Source: Caballeronia sp. dw_19 (GTDB taxonomy: Bacteria > Pseudomonadota > Gammaproteobacteria > Burkholderiales > Burkholderiaceae). From it: 38,517 bases of DNA. The translations under genes and the position numbers were made by a program. The stretch spans positions 1 through 38,517 of the forward strand of contig NZ_JAAVUQ010000056.1 in assembly GCF_018449515.1 (NCBI RefSeq), read 5' to 3'. This document shows, in pieces, positions 16,801-24,881 of the stretch. Numbering within the stretch: the stretch's first letter is position 1; every line of letters starts with the position of its first letter. The notes beneath the pieces were generated by a model. It had not been told where the DNA came from and ran no database searches. It was given only the letters and a program-made list of their open reading frames with translations.

Positions 16801-17929
16801 CAAGACCATCAGTAACATTACGAACGGCGGCGACGCTTACGTAAGCCAGGATGCGACTACCGGCGTCATCTCGGTCGGCGGGAACACGAATGGCAACGAG
16901 GTCAACGTGGCCGGCACTTCAGGCGCGCGCAAGATCACGGGCGTAGCTGCCGGAAGTGTTGCCGCGGCCAGCACCGATGCGGTCAATGGCTCGCAGTTGT
17001 ACAACACGGCAGCGTCGACGGCAGCGGCTCTCGGTGGTGGCGCGGGTGTCGATGCAAATGGCGGTATCACGGCGCCAACCTACAGCGTCGGTGGAACGGA
17101 CGTGCATGACGTTGGCACTGCAATCGCCAATCTCGATGGACGCACGACCGCAAATTCGAACGCCATCGCGGACGTTACAGCCGCAACGAAAAACGCGGTC
17201 AGCTATGACTCGGACGCGCATAACAAGGTGACGCTCGGCGGTACCGCAGCCGCTGACGGAACCGATGCGAACGCTGTCCAGTTGACGAACGTGAAGGCTG
17301 GCGAGCTCTCGGCCACCAGCACGGACGCCGTGAACGGGGCGCAGCTGAACGCGACGAATGCCCGCGTTGACACGTTTGAAAATGTAGTCAACAACATTTC
17401 CGGTACGGGAAGCCCGTTTATCGCAATCAATTCGTCGGTCGCGGCGTCCCAGGCACCCACCGCAACAGGCACCGATGCTGTCGCGATTGGCGCAAATTCG
17501 CACGCTTCGGGGAACAATTCCGTCGCTTTGGGCGCCAACTCGGTTGCTGATGAAGACAATACGGCGTCAGTGGGTTCGGCTGGCAACGAGCGTCGCATCA
17601 CGAACGTGGCGCCGGGGCAAAACGGCACTGACGCAGCCAACATGAATCAGGTCAACGAGTTGCGTAACGACGTGGGCCAGAGTTTGTCGGCGTTGCAACG
17701 TAGCGCGTTCGGCGGCGTGGCTTCAGCCATGGCCATGCCTAGCCTTTCGCCGCGCGAGCCGGGCAAGACCGTGGTAGCCGTGGGTGTGGCTAACTACAAG
17801 GGCTATGGCGCAGTGGGTGCGGGCGCAACGTATCGGTCGCGTGATGGCGCGTGGTTGATCAACGGCGCGTTGTCGGTAACGCCTCATGGCGATACAGGCG
17901 CGCGGGCTCAGGTGGGCTACGAGTTCTGA
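13832..17929 (+). CDS. Trimeric autotransporter adhesin (YadA/Hia type)
   Basis: A 1365-residue type Vc secretion protein expected to form a surface lollipop trimer that binds host or abiotic surfaces. It starts with the extended signal peptide region (ESPR: MNKVFKSVWSEALGAWV) and a hydrophobic signal ending near AIAGG. The head has YadA-type seven-part repeats (SVAIGxNSxA, AVAIGANS). Ten 56-residue repeats cover residues 346-908 with a DAVNxKQLTDAG neck-like motif; then come stalk segments (DAVNGSQL, several times), a second head patch near residue 1212 and a C-terminal YadA anchor of about 75 residues ending in Phe. I start at 13832 because the ESPR begins there, although only a weak AGG precedes it. 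Flanking terminators make it a single-gene unit. Confidence 0.95.
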   Translation: MNKVFKSVWSEALGAWVAASELCRGRGKGGGKVARAVLLAVGLSAAGVAIAGGNGTSYTGNGAATATNATDIAIGSGATATSKTKDAIAIGDTAASTADGAISIGGSVSNAATNSILMGNAGVPAGTTGQVPVASIDAGSTASVFFAPAGGSVQTSANSFSFNPYAGIKTSASPDSVNISGTVSAAPSSVAIGSKSSVTNTQTAATAGVAIGSNASVQALNSVAIGANSVANRVNSFSVGGNGTTRVITQVSNGTKATDAASVSQLQDIVNGLGGTAEINADGSITTPTYSVNGSDVPGIGQAISALDTRLQNAVMYDGVSSSITLAGSNGTQIHNLAAATTATDAVNFQQLTDAGLIVDTTGVVTNAFVAYTDKTESVVSLGGSGGTKIKNVAAGVDAQDAVNVKQLTDAGAVVDSTGSVTNAFVAYDGSAKDSVTLKGTAGTQIHKVAAGTADQDAVNVKQLMDAGAIVDSTGAVTNAFVAYDGTTKDSVTLKGSNGTQIHKVAAGTADQDAVNVKQLTDAGAIVDSTGAVTNAFVAYDGTTKDSVTLKGSNGTQIHKVAAGTADQDAVNVKQLTDAGAIVDSTGAVTNAFVAYDGTTKDSVTLKGSNGTQIHNVAAGTADKDSVNVKQLTDAGAIVDSTGAVTNAFVAYDGTTKDSVTLKGSNGTQIHNVAAGTVDMDAVNLKQLTDAGATVDTSGNVTNAFVAYDGSAKDSVTLKGSNGTQIHNVAAGTVDMDAVNLKQLTDAGATVDTSGNVTNSFVAYDDSTQNSVTLKGSNGTQIHNVAAGTVDMDAVNLKQLTDAGATVDTSGNVTNSFVAYDDSTQNSVTLKGSNGTQIHNVAAGTVDMDAVNLKQLTDAGATVDTSGNVTNSFVAYDDSTQNSVTLKGSNGTAIHNVANGEVSATSKDAVNGSQLFEATQNIPAFADSVNYDSPAHDKIALVSTAGGAVTISGVAAGAMTATSNEAVNGAQLFAVDAKTNQNTADITNINKTISNITNGGDAYVSQDATTGVISVGGNTNGNEVNVAGTSGARKITGVAAGSVAAASTDAVNGSQLYNTAASTAAALGGGAGVDANGGITAPTYSVGGTDVHDVGTAIANLDGRTTANSNAIADVTAATKNAVSYDSDAHNKVTLGGTAAADGTDANAVQLTNVKAGELSATSTDAVNGAQLNATNARVDTFENVVNNISGTGSPFIAINSSVAASQAPTATGTDAVAIGANSHASGNNSVALGANSVADEDNTASVGSAGNERRITNVAPGQNGTDAANMNQVNELRNDVGQSLSALQRSAFGGVASAMAMPSLSPREPGKTVVAVGVANYKGYGAVGAGATYRSRDGAWLINGALSVTPHGDTGARAQVGYEF
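14867..16555 (+). repeat. Ten tandem 168-bp repeats inside the adhesin gene
   Basis: Units start at 14867, 15035, 15203, 15371, 15539, 15707, 15875, 16043, 16211 and 16379; each encodes 56 residues (the last is extended by three). Units 3-6 form one near-identical subfamily (TDAGAIVDSTGAV) and units 7-10 another (TDAGATVDTSGNV). Units 9 and 10 differ at very few bases over their first 120 or so. The unit is a multiple of three, so gain or loss keeps the frame. Confidence 0.95.
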
Positions 17930-17956
17930 GTTTGAGCTGGTTGTAGGGCAACAATG

Positions 17957-17989
17957 AAAGGCGATCCGGATGTTCGGATCGCCTTTTTT
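17957..17989 (+). terminator. Intrinsic terminator of the adhesin gene
   Basis: GGCGATCCG (17960-17968) pairs perfectly with CGGATCGCC (17975-17983), with a 6-base loop and T6 after it, 30 bases past the stop. Confidence 0.9.
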
Positions 17990-18392
17990 ACTTGCATAAA
18001 GCATTTCAGAAACGATCAATATCGGTCACGCCGAATAGTGACGCGGGCGTGCGTGCTCATCCAGGCCGCGGACGCCACCCCAGGGCCGAAGTTCAATAGA
18101 TCGTATTCGACGACACTATCTGATTTAGGAGCGCGCCTATCAGTATTCCCATGAAGTCCCAATAAAATAGCCTCTGAAGCGAGATTGTGACAAAGCGAGA
18201 CATGCCAGTGTCCCGTGTCTCGCCTTCAGTTCCGCTATCGGTCAGATATTGATTGCCCAGTCCCTGCTGGACGCACAGTTCTCCGTATTCTGCGGATCGG
18301 CGCATTAGCCACAATTCGGTGCGGTTTCCAAAATATGTTGAATCCGCTGTAGTTTAAAAAATCAAGCAATATATTAGGAATGCGTATCAATT
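17990..18392. other. Intergenic stretch with one hairpin
   Basis: About 400 bases without a supported gene; the second half is AT-rich. A 10-bp stem (18195-18204 with 18214-18223, one G-T pair, 9-base loop) has no T-run on the plus strand and only a short one on the minus strand. The AT-rich part near 18340-18390 probably holds the promoter for the next two reading frames (a TTGAAT near 18338 and TATATT near 18370 are candidates). Confidence 0.3.
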
Positions 18393-18563
18393 ATGAAGAG
18401 GCAATATAAATCGATACTGAGCGAAGTCGCTGTAAAGCGTGACGTCGTTGGTCAAAAAGAAGTCGGTGGTTATAGATTGTTTGAGCGAAACAAGGCTATT
18501 CCTTTGGCAGGTCCGTTAAAGACGGCTGGCCCGACGGATTTAAGAAGGTGGGCGCTACGATGA
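18393..18563 (+). CDS. Small ORF (56 residues) translationally coupled to the NlpC/P60 gene
   Basis: An ATG at 18393 opens a 56-codon frame ending in TGA at 18561-18563, which overlaps the ATG at 18560 of the next gene as ATGA, the usual sign of translational coupling. The peptide is basic, starts MKRQYKSIL, and has no signal or membrane segment. An AGGA lies about 13 bases before the ATG, a little far. I do not recognise it. It may be a genuine small protein or a leader peptide that sets translation of the downstream hydrolase. The support is the overlap and the absence of stops, not homology. Confidence 0.35.
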   Translation: MKRQYKSILSEVAVKRDVVGQKEVGGYRLFERNKAIPLAGPLKTAGPTDLRRWALR

Positions 18564-19261
18564 TGTGGGATGAACTTAATCTGGATATCGCTCACAATTC
18601 CCGGCGATATGGTACGAGCGAAAGCACCAGAACTTTGTCGTTCAAAACTCGGCTGAATAATATGCTGGCAACGGCGTTCAGCGCATTTGTGTTCGCGAGC
18701 GCGTCAGCGTCGGTACACGCAGAGACGCCTGACGTGGACGCCAGCAAACACACAGTGACGGGCGCCATTGAAGCGGGCGAACCTGCTTCACTCGATGGCG
18801 CCGTGTTGAATTATGATCCAGTCTCGCTTCAGGATGCGGCCCGGAAAACTCAGGAACTAGCCAGGAATGCGGTTGGTAACGGGGACAGGGTTTCAGGCGT
18901 TCTGGAAGAGGCGGAAACGATGATCGGCATTCGTTACTTGTGGGGCGGCAATACGCCCGAGGAAGGGCTCGATTGCAGTGGCTTCGTGCGTTATGTCTAC
19001 GAGAAGGCTGCAGGTATATTATTGCCGCGGCTATCGGCGCAAATCAGCAGGAAAGGCAAGCCGATTGCGCAGACGGATTTGCATCCTGGCGATCTCGTAT
19101 TTTTCAATACGCCTCGAGGTGAAGCGACTCACGTAGGCATTTATGTCGGTGAGCATCAGTTTATTCACGCACCGAAGACAGGTGCGTTCATTCGTATTGA
19201 ATCGATGAGAAGTGCTTATTGGACATCGCGATACTATGGCGCACGACGAATGGTTGCATGA
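18560..19261 (+). CDS. NlpC/P60 family cell-wall peptidase (C40)
   Basis: A 233-residue exported cysteine peptidase that would cut within peptidoglycan stem peptides. The catalytic triad is visible: Cys139 in LDCSGFV, His in THVGIYVG, and a second His in FIHAPK. The catalytic domain spans about residues 112-230. The N-terminus is unusual: about 35 polar residues precede the hydrophobic export segment (MLATAFSAFVFASASASVHA). Possible starts are GTG 18548, ATG 18560 or ATG 18563; I prefer 18560 because AAGAAGG lies about ten bases upstream and it overlaps the stop of the small ORF. An internal ATG at about 18662 would give a conventional signal peptide and remains possible. Confidence 0.85.
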   Translation: MMWDELNLDIAHNSRRYGTSESTRTLSFKTRLNNMLATAFSAFVFASASASVHAETPDVDASKHTVTGAIEAGEPASLDGAVLNYDPVSLQDAARKTQELARNAVGNGDRVSGVLEEAETMIGIRYLWGGNTPEEGLDCSGFVRYVYEKAAGILLPRLSAQISRKGKPIAQTDLHPGDLVFFNTPRGEATHVGIYVGEHQFIHAPKTGAFIRIESMRSAYWTSRYYGARRMVA

Positions 19262-19278
19262 CTTGCAGCCTGGTAAGC

Positions 19279-19310
19279 AAAAACGCCCGATGACAACATC
19301 GGGCGTTTTT
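19279..19310. terminator. Bidirectional terminator between the peptidase and oxidoreductase genes
   Basis: ACGCCCGATG and CATCGGGCGT form a perfect 10-bp stem with a 4-base loop, flanked by A-run and T-run, so it serves the convergent genes on both sides. Confidence 0.9.
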
Positions 19311-19335
19311 GTTTTTCGTGCGTCGCGCTAAAAAC

Positions 19336-22300
19336 CTAGGCTACTTGCCGGGCCTCGCCACCTGCCGGCGTACGCCAGCGCGCGAGCAGCGCATTCCATT
19401 TGATACGAGCTGCGGTCACGTTGTTATCTTTCACGTGACCGTAACCGCGCATCGAATCCGGCAAGCTTGCGAGTTCTATTGCCAGCGGCAACTTCTCCGC
19501 TGTCAATCCACCGATCAACTCCTTCACCAGCGCCTCGTAATCCGCGATCAGCGCCCGTTCCATCTTCCGTTCTTCGGTCTTGCCGAAGATATCGAACGAT
19601 GTACCGCGCAGGAACTTCATCTTCGCTAAAACCTTCATGGCGGATAAGACCCACGGGCCGTACTGCTTCTTGATCAGATGCCCGTGCGCGTCCTTCTTTG
19701 AGAGCATGGGCGGCGCGAGGTGGAATTTCACTTTCCAGTCACCTTCGAAGCTGCCCTTCAACCGTTCCACGAACGCCGGATCGGCATAAAGACGCGCGAC
19801 TTCGTATTCGTCCTTGTACGCCATCAGCTTGTGCAGATTTTTAGCAACGGCTTCAGTCAATGCGTACTGGCCATCGCCCAGACCGATTAAGGCTTCCGCC
19901 TTACGCACTTCGGCCACGAGCTGAGCGTAACGCGCGGCGTACGCTTCGTTCTGGTAGTCGGTGAGATAGGTGATGCGCTTTTCAATCAGCGTGTCCAGCG
20001 CCTTCGGCGTATGCAGCGAGATGATCTTGCTGCCGCCTTCCGATCCCGACGATATCCCGCCACGACCTTGCGCGCCGACAAGCCGCGTGACGCCCTCGAG
20101 ATCGTGAGCGGCGTGGCGACCCCATTCGAACGCCGCGAGATTCTTTTCGACCTGCACTGCATTCAATTCAATCGCGCGAACCAACGATTCATGTCGTAAC
20201 GGCACCCAGCCGCGTTGCCACGCAAAACCCAGCACGAACGGATTGGTGTAGATGGCATCGCCGAGTAGAGCGACGGCGAAGCGATTTGCATCGACGAGCG
20301 CAACGTGTTCGCCAGCGGCTGTGCGGATATCCGCTTCCGCGCTCGCGCCGGGGAAACGCCAGTTCGGGTTCTTGATGAACTCGGCGGTCGGCGTTTCAGC
20401 GCTGTTGACCACCACGCGCGTGTGACCGGGTTGCATCCGCGAGCCGCATTCGTCGCTGGCTGTCACGATAGGATCGCAACCAATCACCAAATCTGCTTCG
20501 CCCATCGCGATGCGTGTGGCGTGGATATCGCCGGGATGCGTGGCGATCTGTACGTGGCTCATCACGGCGCCGCCTTTTTGCGCGAGGCCGGTGACATCGA
20601 GGACGGTTACGCCTTTTTGTTCCAGATGCGACGCCATGCCGAGCAACGCGCCGATCGTCACAACGCCTGTACCGCCGACGCCGGTGACCAAAATGCCGTA
20701 TGGCCGGTCGATCAGCGGTAGCTCGGGCGTGGGAACAGGCGGCATTGCATCGCCGGAAATACTCGATACCTTCGGCTTGCGAAGTTGTCCGCCTTCAACC
20801 GTGACGAAGCTCGGGCAGAACCCGTTTACGCACGAGTAGTCCTTGTTGCAGGTCGACTGGTTGATCTGGCGTTTCGTGCCGTATTCAGTGTCGAGTGGTT
20901 CGACCGACAGGCAATTCGATTTCACCGAGCAATCGCCGCAACCTTCGCAGACGGCTTCGTTGATGACCACGCGCTTCGCCGGATCGGGGTACGCGCCGCG
21001 TTTCCTGCGCCGACGCTTTTCCGTCGCGCACGTCTGGTCGTAGATCAGGATCGTGGTACCGGCAATCTCACGCAAGGCGCGCTGGACCTCATCGAGCTTC
21101 TCGCGATGAAATACATCGATACCCGGCGCCAGCCCCACATTCGCCTGATATTTTTCGGGTTCATCGGTGACGATCACGATCTTCGTCGCGCCTTCGGCCG
21201 CGAGCTGATGCGTGATTTGCGGCACGGTGAGCACGCCATCTACAGGCTGACCGCCGGTCATCGCGACGGCATCGTTGTAGAGGATCTTGTACGTGATGTT
21301 GGTCTTCGACGCGATCGCTGCGCGGATCGCGAGCAGCCCGGAGTGGAAGTAGGTGCCATCGCCGAGATTGGCGAACACGTGTTTGTCGTTGGTGAACGGC
21401 GCCTGGCCGATCCACGCCACGCCTTCACCGCCCATCTGGCTGAACGTGCTCGTGCTGCGGTCCATCCACACGGTCATGTAATGGCAACCGATACCGGCAA
21501 GCGCGCGCGAACCTTCAGGCACATTCGTCGATGTATTGTGCGGACAGCCCGAGCAGAACCACGGCTTGCGCTCCGCTTCAACGCGCGGCCGCGCCAGCGC
21601 TCTTTCCTTCGCTTCAATCACCGCGATACGCGTCGCGATGCGCGCGCGGACATCGGCGGGAAGATCGAACTTGTCGAGCCGCGTGGCAATCGCCTTCGCG
21701 ATAATCGCCGGCGACAACTCGTAGTGCGCCGGCAGCAGCCAGTTGCCCATCGGCACGGACCATTCGCCGCCTGCGCCATCCTTCTCGTCGAACTTGCCGA
21801 ACACGCGAGGGCGTTGTGCATCGGGCCAGTTATAAAGCTCTTCCTTGATCGCGTACTCCAGGATCTGGCGTTTTTCTTCGACGACCAGAATCTCCTGCAA
21901 CCCATGTGCAAATGCATGCGCGCCCTGCGCTTCGAGCGGCCACACGCAACCGACCTTGTACAGACGAATGCCGATGCGCGCGCAGGTTTCATCGTCGAGA
22001 CCGAGGTCCGATAAAGCCTGACGAACATCGAGATACGCCTTTCCCGCCGTCATGATCCCGAAGCGCGCATGCGGCGATTCAATCTCGATCCGATCCAGCT
22101 TGTTTGCACGCACGTAGGCGAGGGCCGCGTACCACTTGTAGTCGAGCAGCCGTGCTTCCTGAACCAAGGGCGGGTCGGGCCAGCGGATGTTGAGGCCGCC
22201 ATCAGGCATCGCGAAATCGGTTGGCAGGACAATTTGCGTACGATGCGGATCGATATCGACAGAAGCCGACGATTCCACCACATCGGTCACGCATTTCATC

Positions 22301-22935
22301 GCGACCCAGAGGCCGGAGTAACGGCTCATGGCCCAGCCATGCAGGCCGAAGTCCAGATATTCCTGCACATTCGATGGAAACAGCACCGGCAGCCCGCACG
22401 CCTTGAAAATGTGTTCCGACTGGTGCGCAAGCGTGGACGATTTGGCGGCGTGATCGTCGCCGGCGAGCACGAGCACACCGCCATGCGCCGATGAACCCGC
22501 TGAATTGCCATGCTTGAACACGTCGCCGGTTCTGTCGACGCCCGGCCCTTTGCCGTACCACATCGAGAACACGCCGTCGTATTTGGCGCTTGGATAAAGA
22601 TTGACCTGTTGCGAGCCCCATACGGCGGTCGCCGCGAGGTCTTCATTCACGCCGGGCTGGAACACGACCTGACGCGAAGCGAGGTGGTTCTTCGCTTTCC
22701 ACAGATGTTGATCGAGTGCGCCGAGCGGAGAACCGCGATAGCCGGAAATGAAACCGGCGGTATTGAGTCCCGCGGCATGGTCGCGCTGTTGTTGCAGCAT
22801 CGGCAGCCGAACCAGCGCCTGTATGCCGCTCATGTACGCGCGACCGCGTTCCAGGGTGTATTTGTCGTCGAGCGTGACGGAATTTAGCGCGGCTTCTAGG
22901 GAAGCTTGTTGTTCCGCGTCCAGGGGGGCATTCAT
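19336..22935 (-). CDS. Indolepyruvate ferredoxin oxidoreductase, fused large form
   Basis: Oxidative decarboxylation of arylpyruvates (from Trp, Phe, Tyr) to arylacetyl-CoA with ThDP and Fe-S clusters. At 1199 residues it is the fused form, with the alpha and gamma parts in one chain. The ThDP site GDGTYFHSG lies near residue 525, a ferredoxin-like cysteine cluster at C663, C666, C669, C675 with further Cys in STCNKDYSC and GFCPSF, and the gamma domain begins near 745 (VTGVGGTGVVT); a C-terminal domain of about 250 residues follows. GGAGAG precedes the ATG. The neighbouring hydroxyphenylpyruvate dioxygenase and paa genes fit a role in making phenylacetyl-CoA. Other 2-oxoacids are possible substrates; the branched-chain acids cannot be excluded. 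Confidence 0.9.
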   Translation of the reverse strand: MNAPLDAEQQASLEAALNSVTLDDKYTLERGRAYMSGIQALVRLPMLQQQRDHAAGLNTAGFISGYRGSPLGALDQHLWKAKNHLASRQVVFQPGVNEDLAATAVWGSQQVNLYPSAKYDGVFSMWYGKGPGVDRTGDVFKHGNSAGSSAHGGVLVLAGDDHAAKSSTLAHQSEHIFKACGLPVLFPSNVQEYLDFGLHGWAMSRYSGLWVAMKCVTDVVESSASVDIDPHRTQIVLPTDFAMPDGGLNIRWPDPPLVQEARLLDYKWYAALAYVRANKLDRIEIESPHARFGIMTAGKAYLDVRQALSDLGLDDETCARIGIRLYKVGCVWPLEAQGAHAFAHGLQEILVVEEKRQILEYAIKEELYNWPDAQRPRVFGKFDEKDGAGGEWSVPMGNWLLPAHYELSPAIIAKAIATRLDKFDLPADVRARIATRIAVIEAKERALARPRVEAERKPWFCSGCPHNTSTNVPEGSRALAGIGCHYMTVWMDRSTSTFSQMGGEGVAWIGQAPFTNDKHVFANLGDGTYFHSGLLAIRAAIASKTNITYKILYNDAVAMTGGQPVDGVLTVPQITHQLAAEGATKIVIVTDEPEKYQANVGLAPGIDVFHREKLDEVQRALREIAGTTILIYDQTCATEKRRRRKRGAYPDPAKRVVINEAVCEGCGDCSVKSNCLSVEPLDTEYGTKRQINQSTCNKDYSCVNGFCPSFVTVEGGQLRKPKVSSISGDAMPPVPTPELPLIDRPYGILVTGVGGTGVVTIGALLGMASHLEQKGVTVLDVTGLAQKGGAVMSHVQIATHPGDIHATRIAMGEADLVIGCDPIVTASDECGSRMQPGHTRVVVNSAETPTAEFIKNPNWRFPGASAEADIRTAAGEHVALVDANRFAVALLGDAIYTNPFVLGFAWQRGWVPLRHESLVRAIELNAVQVEKNLAAFEWGRHAAHDLEGVTRLVGAQGRGGISSGSEGGSKIISLHTPKALDTLIEKRITYLTDYQNEAYAARYAQLVAEVRKAEALIGLGDGQYALTEAVAKNLHKLMAYKDEYEVARLYADPAFVERLKGSFEGDWKVKFHLAPPMLSKKDAHGHLIKKQYGPWVLSAMKVLAKMKFLRGTSFDIFGKTEERKMERALIADYEALVKELIGGLTAEKLPLAIELASLPDSMRGYGHVKDNNVTAARIKWNALLARWRTPAGGEARQVA

Positions 22936-23169
22936 TGTGGGGTCTCTCCGCCAACGTTTGGGATCGCCAAAGCACTTTAGGGCCTTCGCGTCTTGTGGAT
23001 GCGTCAGCCGGGATTTTGAGTGTGCCCGTTTTGATTTTTTTTCAGCACTGGTAAAAACCCGCTGAAAAGTAATTTCAACATTGCACAGGTGTTACGACGT
23101 GTAAAAACGGCCGGATTTCGGGAGCGGCGGGGAACCGCTCGCGTCGAGAGCATTCAAACCGGCGATCGA

Positions 23170-23215
23170 TGCACATTCGTGCCGGCTTTGCCGGCAGGAA
23201 GAACACGAATGTGCA
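23170..23215 (+). promoter_or_regulatory. Long inverted repeat upstream of a small secreted-protein gene
   Basis: TGCACATTCGTG (23170-23181) and CACGAATGTGCA (23204-23215) are perfect 12-base inverted repeats. Inside, CCGGC (23182-23186) and GCCGG (23190-23194) continue the stem, leaving a nine-base bulge on the 3' side. No T-run follows. It lies 43 bases before the GTG of the next gene and could be a leader hairpin or a two-site operator. It lies in the 323-base divergent gap 22936-23258, which otherwise holds only promoters I cannot place. Confidence 0.55.
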
Positions 23216-23258
23216 CGATTGCTGGACACACCGATGCACGCAGTTGAAGGAGGAAGCA

Positions 23259-23450
23259 GTGAAACAACGATACATCCAGAGCTTTTTGATGGTTTCCGCA
23301 GCATTTTTTGCGATGAACGCGCCGGTTCGCGTTGGCAACCCGGCTGGATCGGAGGCTACGATCTCCGGCATTCCGCGAATGTCACAGGTTCGGGTTGAAC
23401 AGGTTTCGAGCAAGCAGACGGCGGAAAACAAGGACGACGCTGACGCTTGA
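23259..23450 (+). CDS. Small exported protein, GTG start, unknown function
   Basis: A 63-residue protein. The start is a GTG five bases after a strong AAGGAGG ribosome site; the frame runs upstream to 23169, but without such a site. Residues 1-20 look like a short signal peptide (MKQRYIQSFLMVSAAFFAMNAP), leaving a polar, weakly acidic peptide of about 43 residues ending in DDADA. No family is recognised. The strong ribosome site, the hairpin in the leader, and the terminator 107 bases downstream argue that it is expressed. Confidence 0.5.
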   Translation: MKQRYIQSFLMVSAAFFAMNAPVRVGNPAGSEATISGIPRMSQVRVEQVSSKQTAENKDDADA

Positions 23451-23556
23451 GAGTTTGGATGCGTGCGAAGCCGCTGAAATTCCAATCAGCCCCGCGTCGT
23501 GACTCCTGCGCTGTCGTAAATGCAGGCACTCACGATGTTCCCGATCGCCAATGAAC

Positions 23557-23594
23557 AAAAAAATGCCGAGGATCTTTGGATCCCCGGCATTTTT
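23557..23594. terminator. Bidirectional terminator at the end of hppD
   Basis: Stem of 6 and 5 bp around a single A-C mismatch (23563-23574 with 23579-23590), flanked by A7 and T4. It lies 16 bases past the dioxygenase stop and can also end the small secreted-protein transcript. Confidence 0.85.
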
Positions 23595-23610
23595 ATTTGC
23601 ACAGCACGCT

Positions 23611-24714
23611 TTAGCTGGCGCTTGTGTCCTTCACTACGCCACGCCGTATCTGGTCGAGTTCGATCGATTCGAACAGCGCCTTGAAATTGCCTTCGCCGAA
23701 CCCCTGATTGCCCTTGCGCTGAATGATCTCGAAGAAGATTGGGCCGATCTGGTTTTCCGTGAAAATCTGCAGCAGGATTTCGTCCCGCACGCCATCGATC
23801 AGGATCTTGCGTTTGCGCAATTCCGCTACCGATTCGCCATGATTCGGCACGCGCCGGTCGACGAGCTCGTAATACGTGTCGATGGTGTCCAGCAACGAAA
23901 TTTTCGCGCCGCGCAGCTTGTCGACGGTGCTATAGATATCATCGCTGCCCAGCGCAATGTGCTGGATGCCTTCGCCATGATAGGCGTCGAGATATTCCTG
24001 GATCTGCCCCGACGTATCCGAGCCTTCCTCGTTGATCGGGATGCGGATCTTGCCGCACGGCGAACTCATCGCTTTCGACTTGACCGCGGTCACTTTGCCT
24101 TCAATGTCGAAGTAACGCGCCTCGCGGAAATTGAATAAACGCTCGTAGAACTCGGCCCATTCGATCATCCGGCCGCGATGAACGTTGTGCGTCAAATGAT
24201 CGATGTACGTCAGGCCGTGACCAACCGGATTTTGCTCGGCGCCGGGAATGGGTTCGAAATCGACGTCGTAGATGCTGATGTCGCCGATACTGCCCTGCTG
24301 CGCGCCATTCTTGCCGCGCCAGCGGTCCACGAAGTAAATCAGCGAATCGCCAATGCCCTTGATCGCCGGAATGTTCAGTTCCATCGGGCCGGTCTTGTTA
24401 TCGAAGCCCCACGCGCCAAGATCGAGCGCGCGTTTGTACGCCTTGCCCGCATCGGCGACACGGAAGGCGATCGCGCAAATCGACGGACCGTGAAGGCGCG
24501 CGAACCGCTGCGCGAAGGAATCAGGCTCGGCGTTCACCAGAAAATTGATCTCGCCCTGCCTATACAACGTCACTTTCTTGTGACGATGCCGGGCAATCGC
24601 GGTGAACCCCATTTGCTCGAACAATTGCCCGAGCGCCACGGGATCGGGCGCCGTGTATTCGATGAATTCAAAACCATCCGTGCCAACGGGATTGTCCCAA
24701 GTCGTTGCCTGCAT
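23611..24714 (-). CDS. hppD: 4-hydroxyphenylpyruvate dioxygenase
   Basis: Converts 4-hydroxyphenylpyruvate to homogentisate with O2 and Fe(II), the second step of tyrosine breakdown, cytosolic. The 367-residue chain has the two vicinal-oxygen-chelate halves, and the iron ligands can be placed at H173 (IDHLTHNV), H252 (IQHIALGSDD) and E329 (FFEIIQRKG), with spacing as in bacterial enzymes. The C-terminal helix with NQGFGEGNFKALFESIE closes the active site as usual. GGAGA precedes the ATG. The downstream homogentisate genes (hmgA, fahA) are not in this window. It is divergent from an Lrp/AsnC regulator, its probable controller. Confidence 0.96.
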   Translation of the reverse strand: MQATTWDNPVGTDGFEFIEYTAPDPVALGQLFEQMGFTAIARHRHKKVTLYRQGEINFLVNAEPDSFAQRFARLHGPSICAIAFRVADAGKAYKRALDLGAWGFDNKTGPMELNIPAIKGIGDSLIYFVDRWRGKNGAQQGSIGDISIYDVDFEPIPGAEQNPVGHGLTYIDHLTHNVHRGRMIEWAEFYERLFNFREARYFDIEGKVTAVKSKAMSSPCGKIRIPINEEGSDTSGQIQEYLDAYHGEGIQHIALGSDDIYSTVDKLRGAKISLLDTIDTYYELVDRRVPNHGESVAELRKRKILIDGVRDEILLQIFTENQIGPIFFEIIQRKGNQGFGEGNFKALFESIELDQIRRGVVKDTSAS

Positions 24715-24738
24715 GCTTTGTCTCCTGAACCGTGACGA

Positions 24739-24758
24739 TGATTCGATGTGATTCGATG
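24739..24758. promoter_or_regulatory. Tandem 10-bp direct repeat upstream of hppD
   Basis: TGATTCGATG occurs twice in exact tandem (24739-24748, 24749-24758), 25-45 bases upstream of the hppD ATG. Sites one helical turn apart suit a regulator such as the divergent Lrp/AsnC protein. On the plus strand a possible regulator promoter is TGGATA (24804-24809) with TATAAC (24828-24833), spacing 18. Confidence 0.4.
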
Positions 24759-24881
24759 ATTAACCGGTGCTTATTGAGACAAAGTTTATCGACGGAAGCA
24801 CGGTGGATACTTGCGAAGTAAATCGCATATAACTACGATGACGCATGTTTATGCCGTCAATGCGGCTATCGGAGACAGAAA

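Noticed and set aside
18093..18314. 73-codon minus-strand frame in the gap before the NlpC/P60 gene
   Set aside because: No ribosome site or similarity; the region includes a hairpin and looks non-coding.
20785..22014. 409-codon open frame on the plus strand inside the oxidoreductase gene
   Set aside because: Shadow of the indolepyruvate oxidoreductase gene; composition is Arg-rich and there is no recognisable domain.
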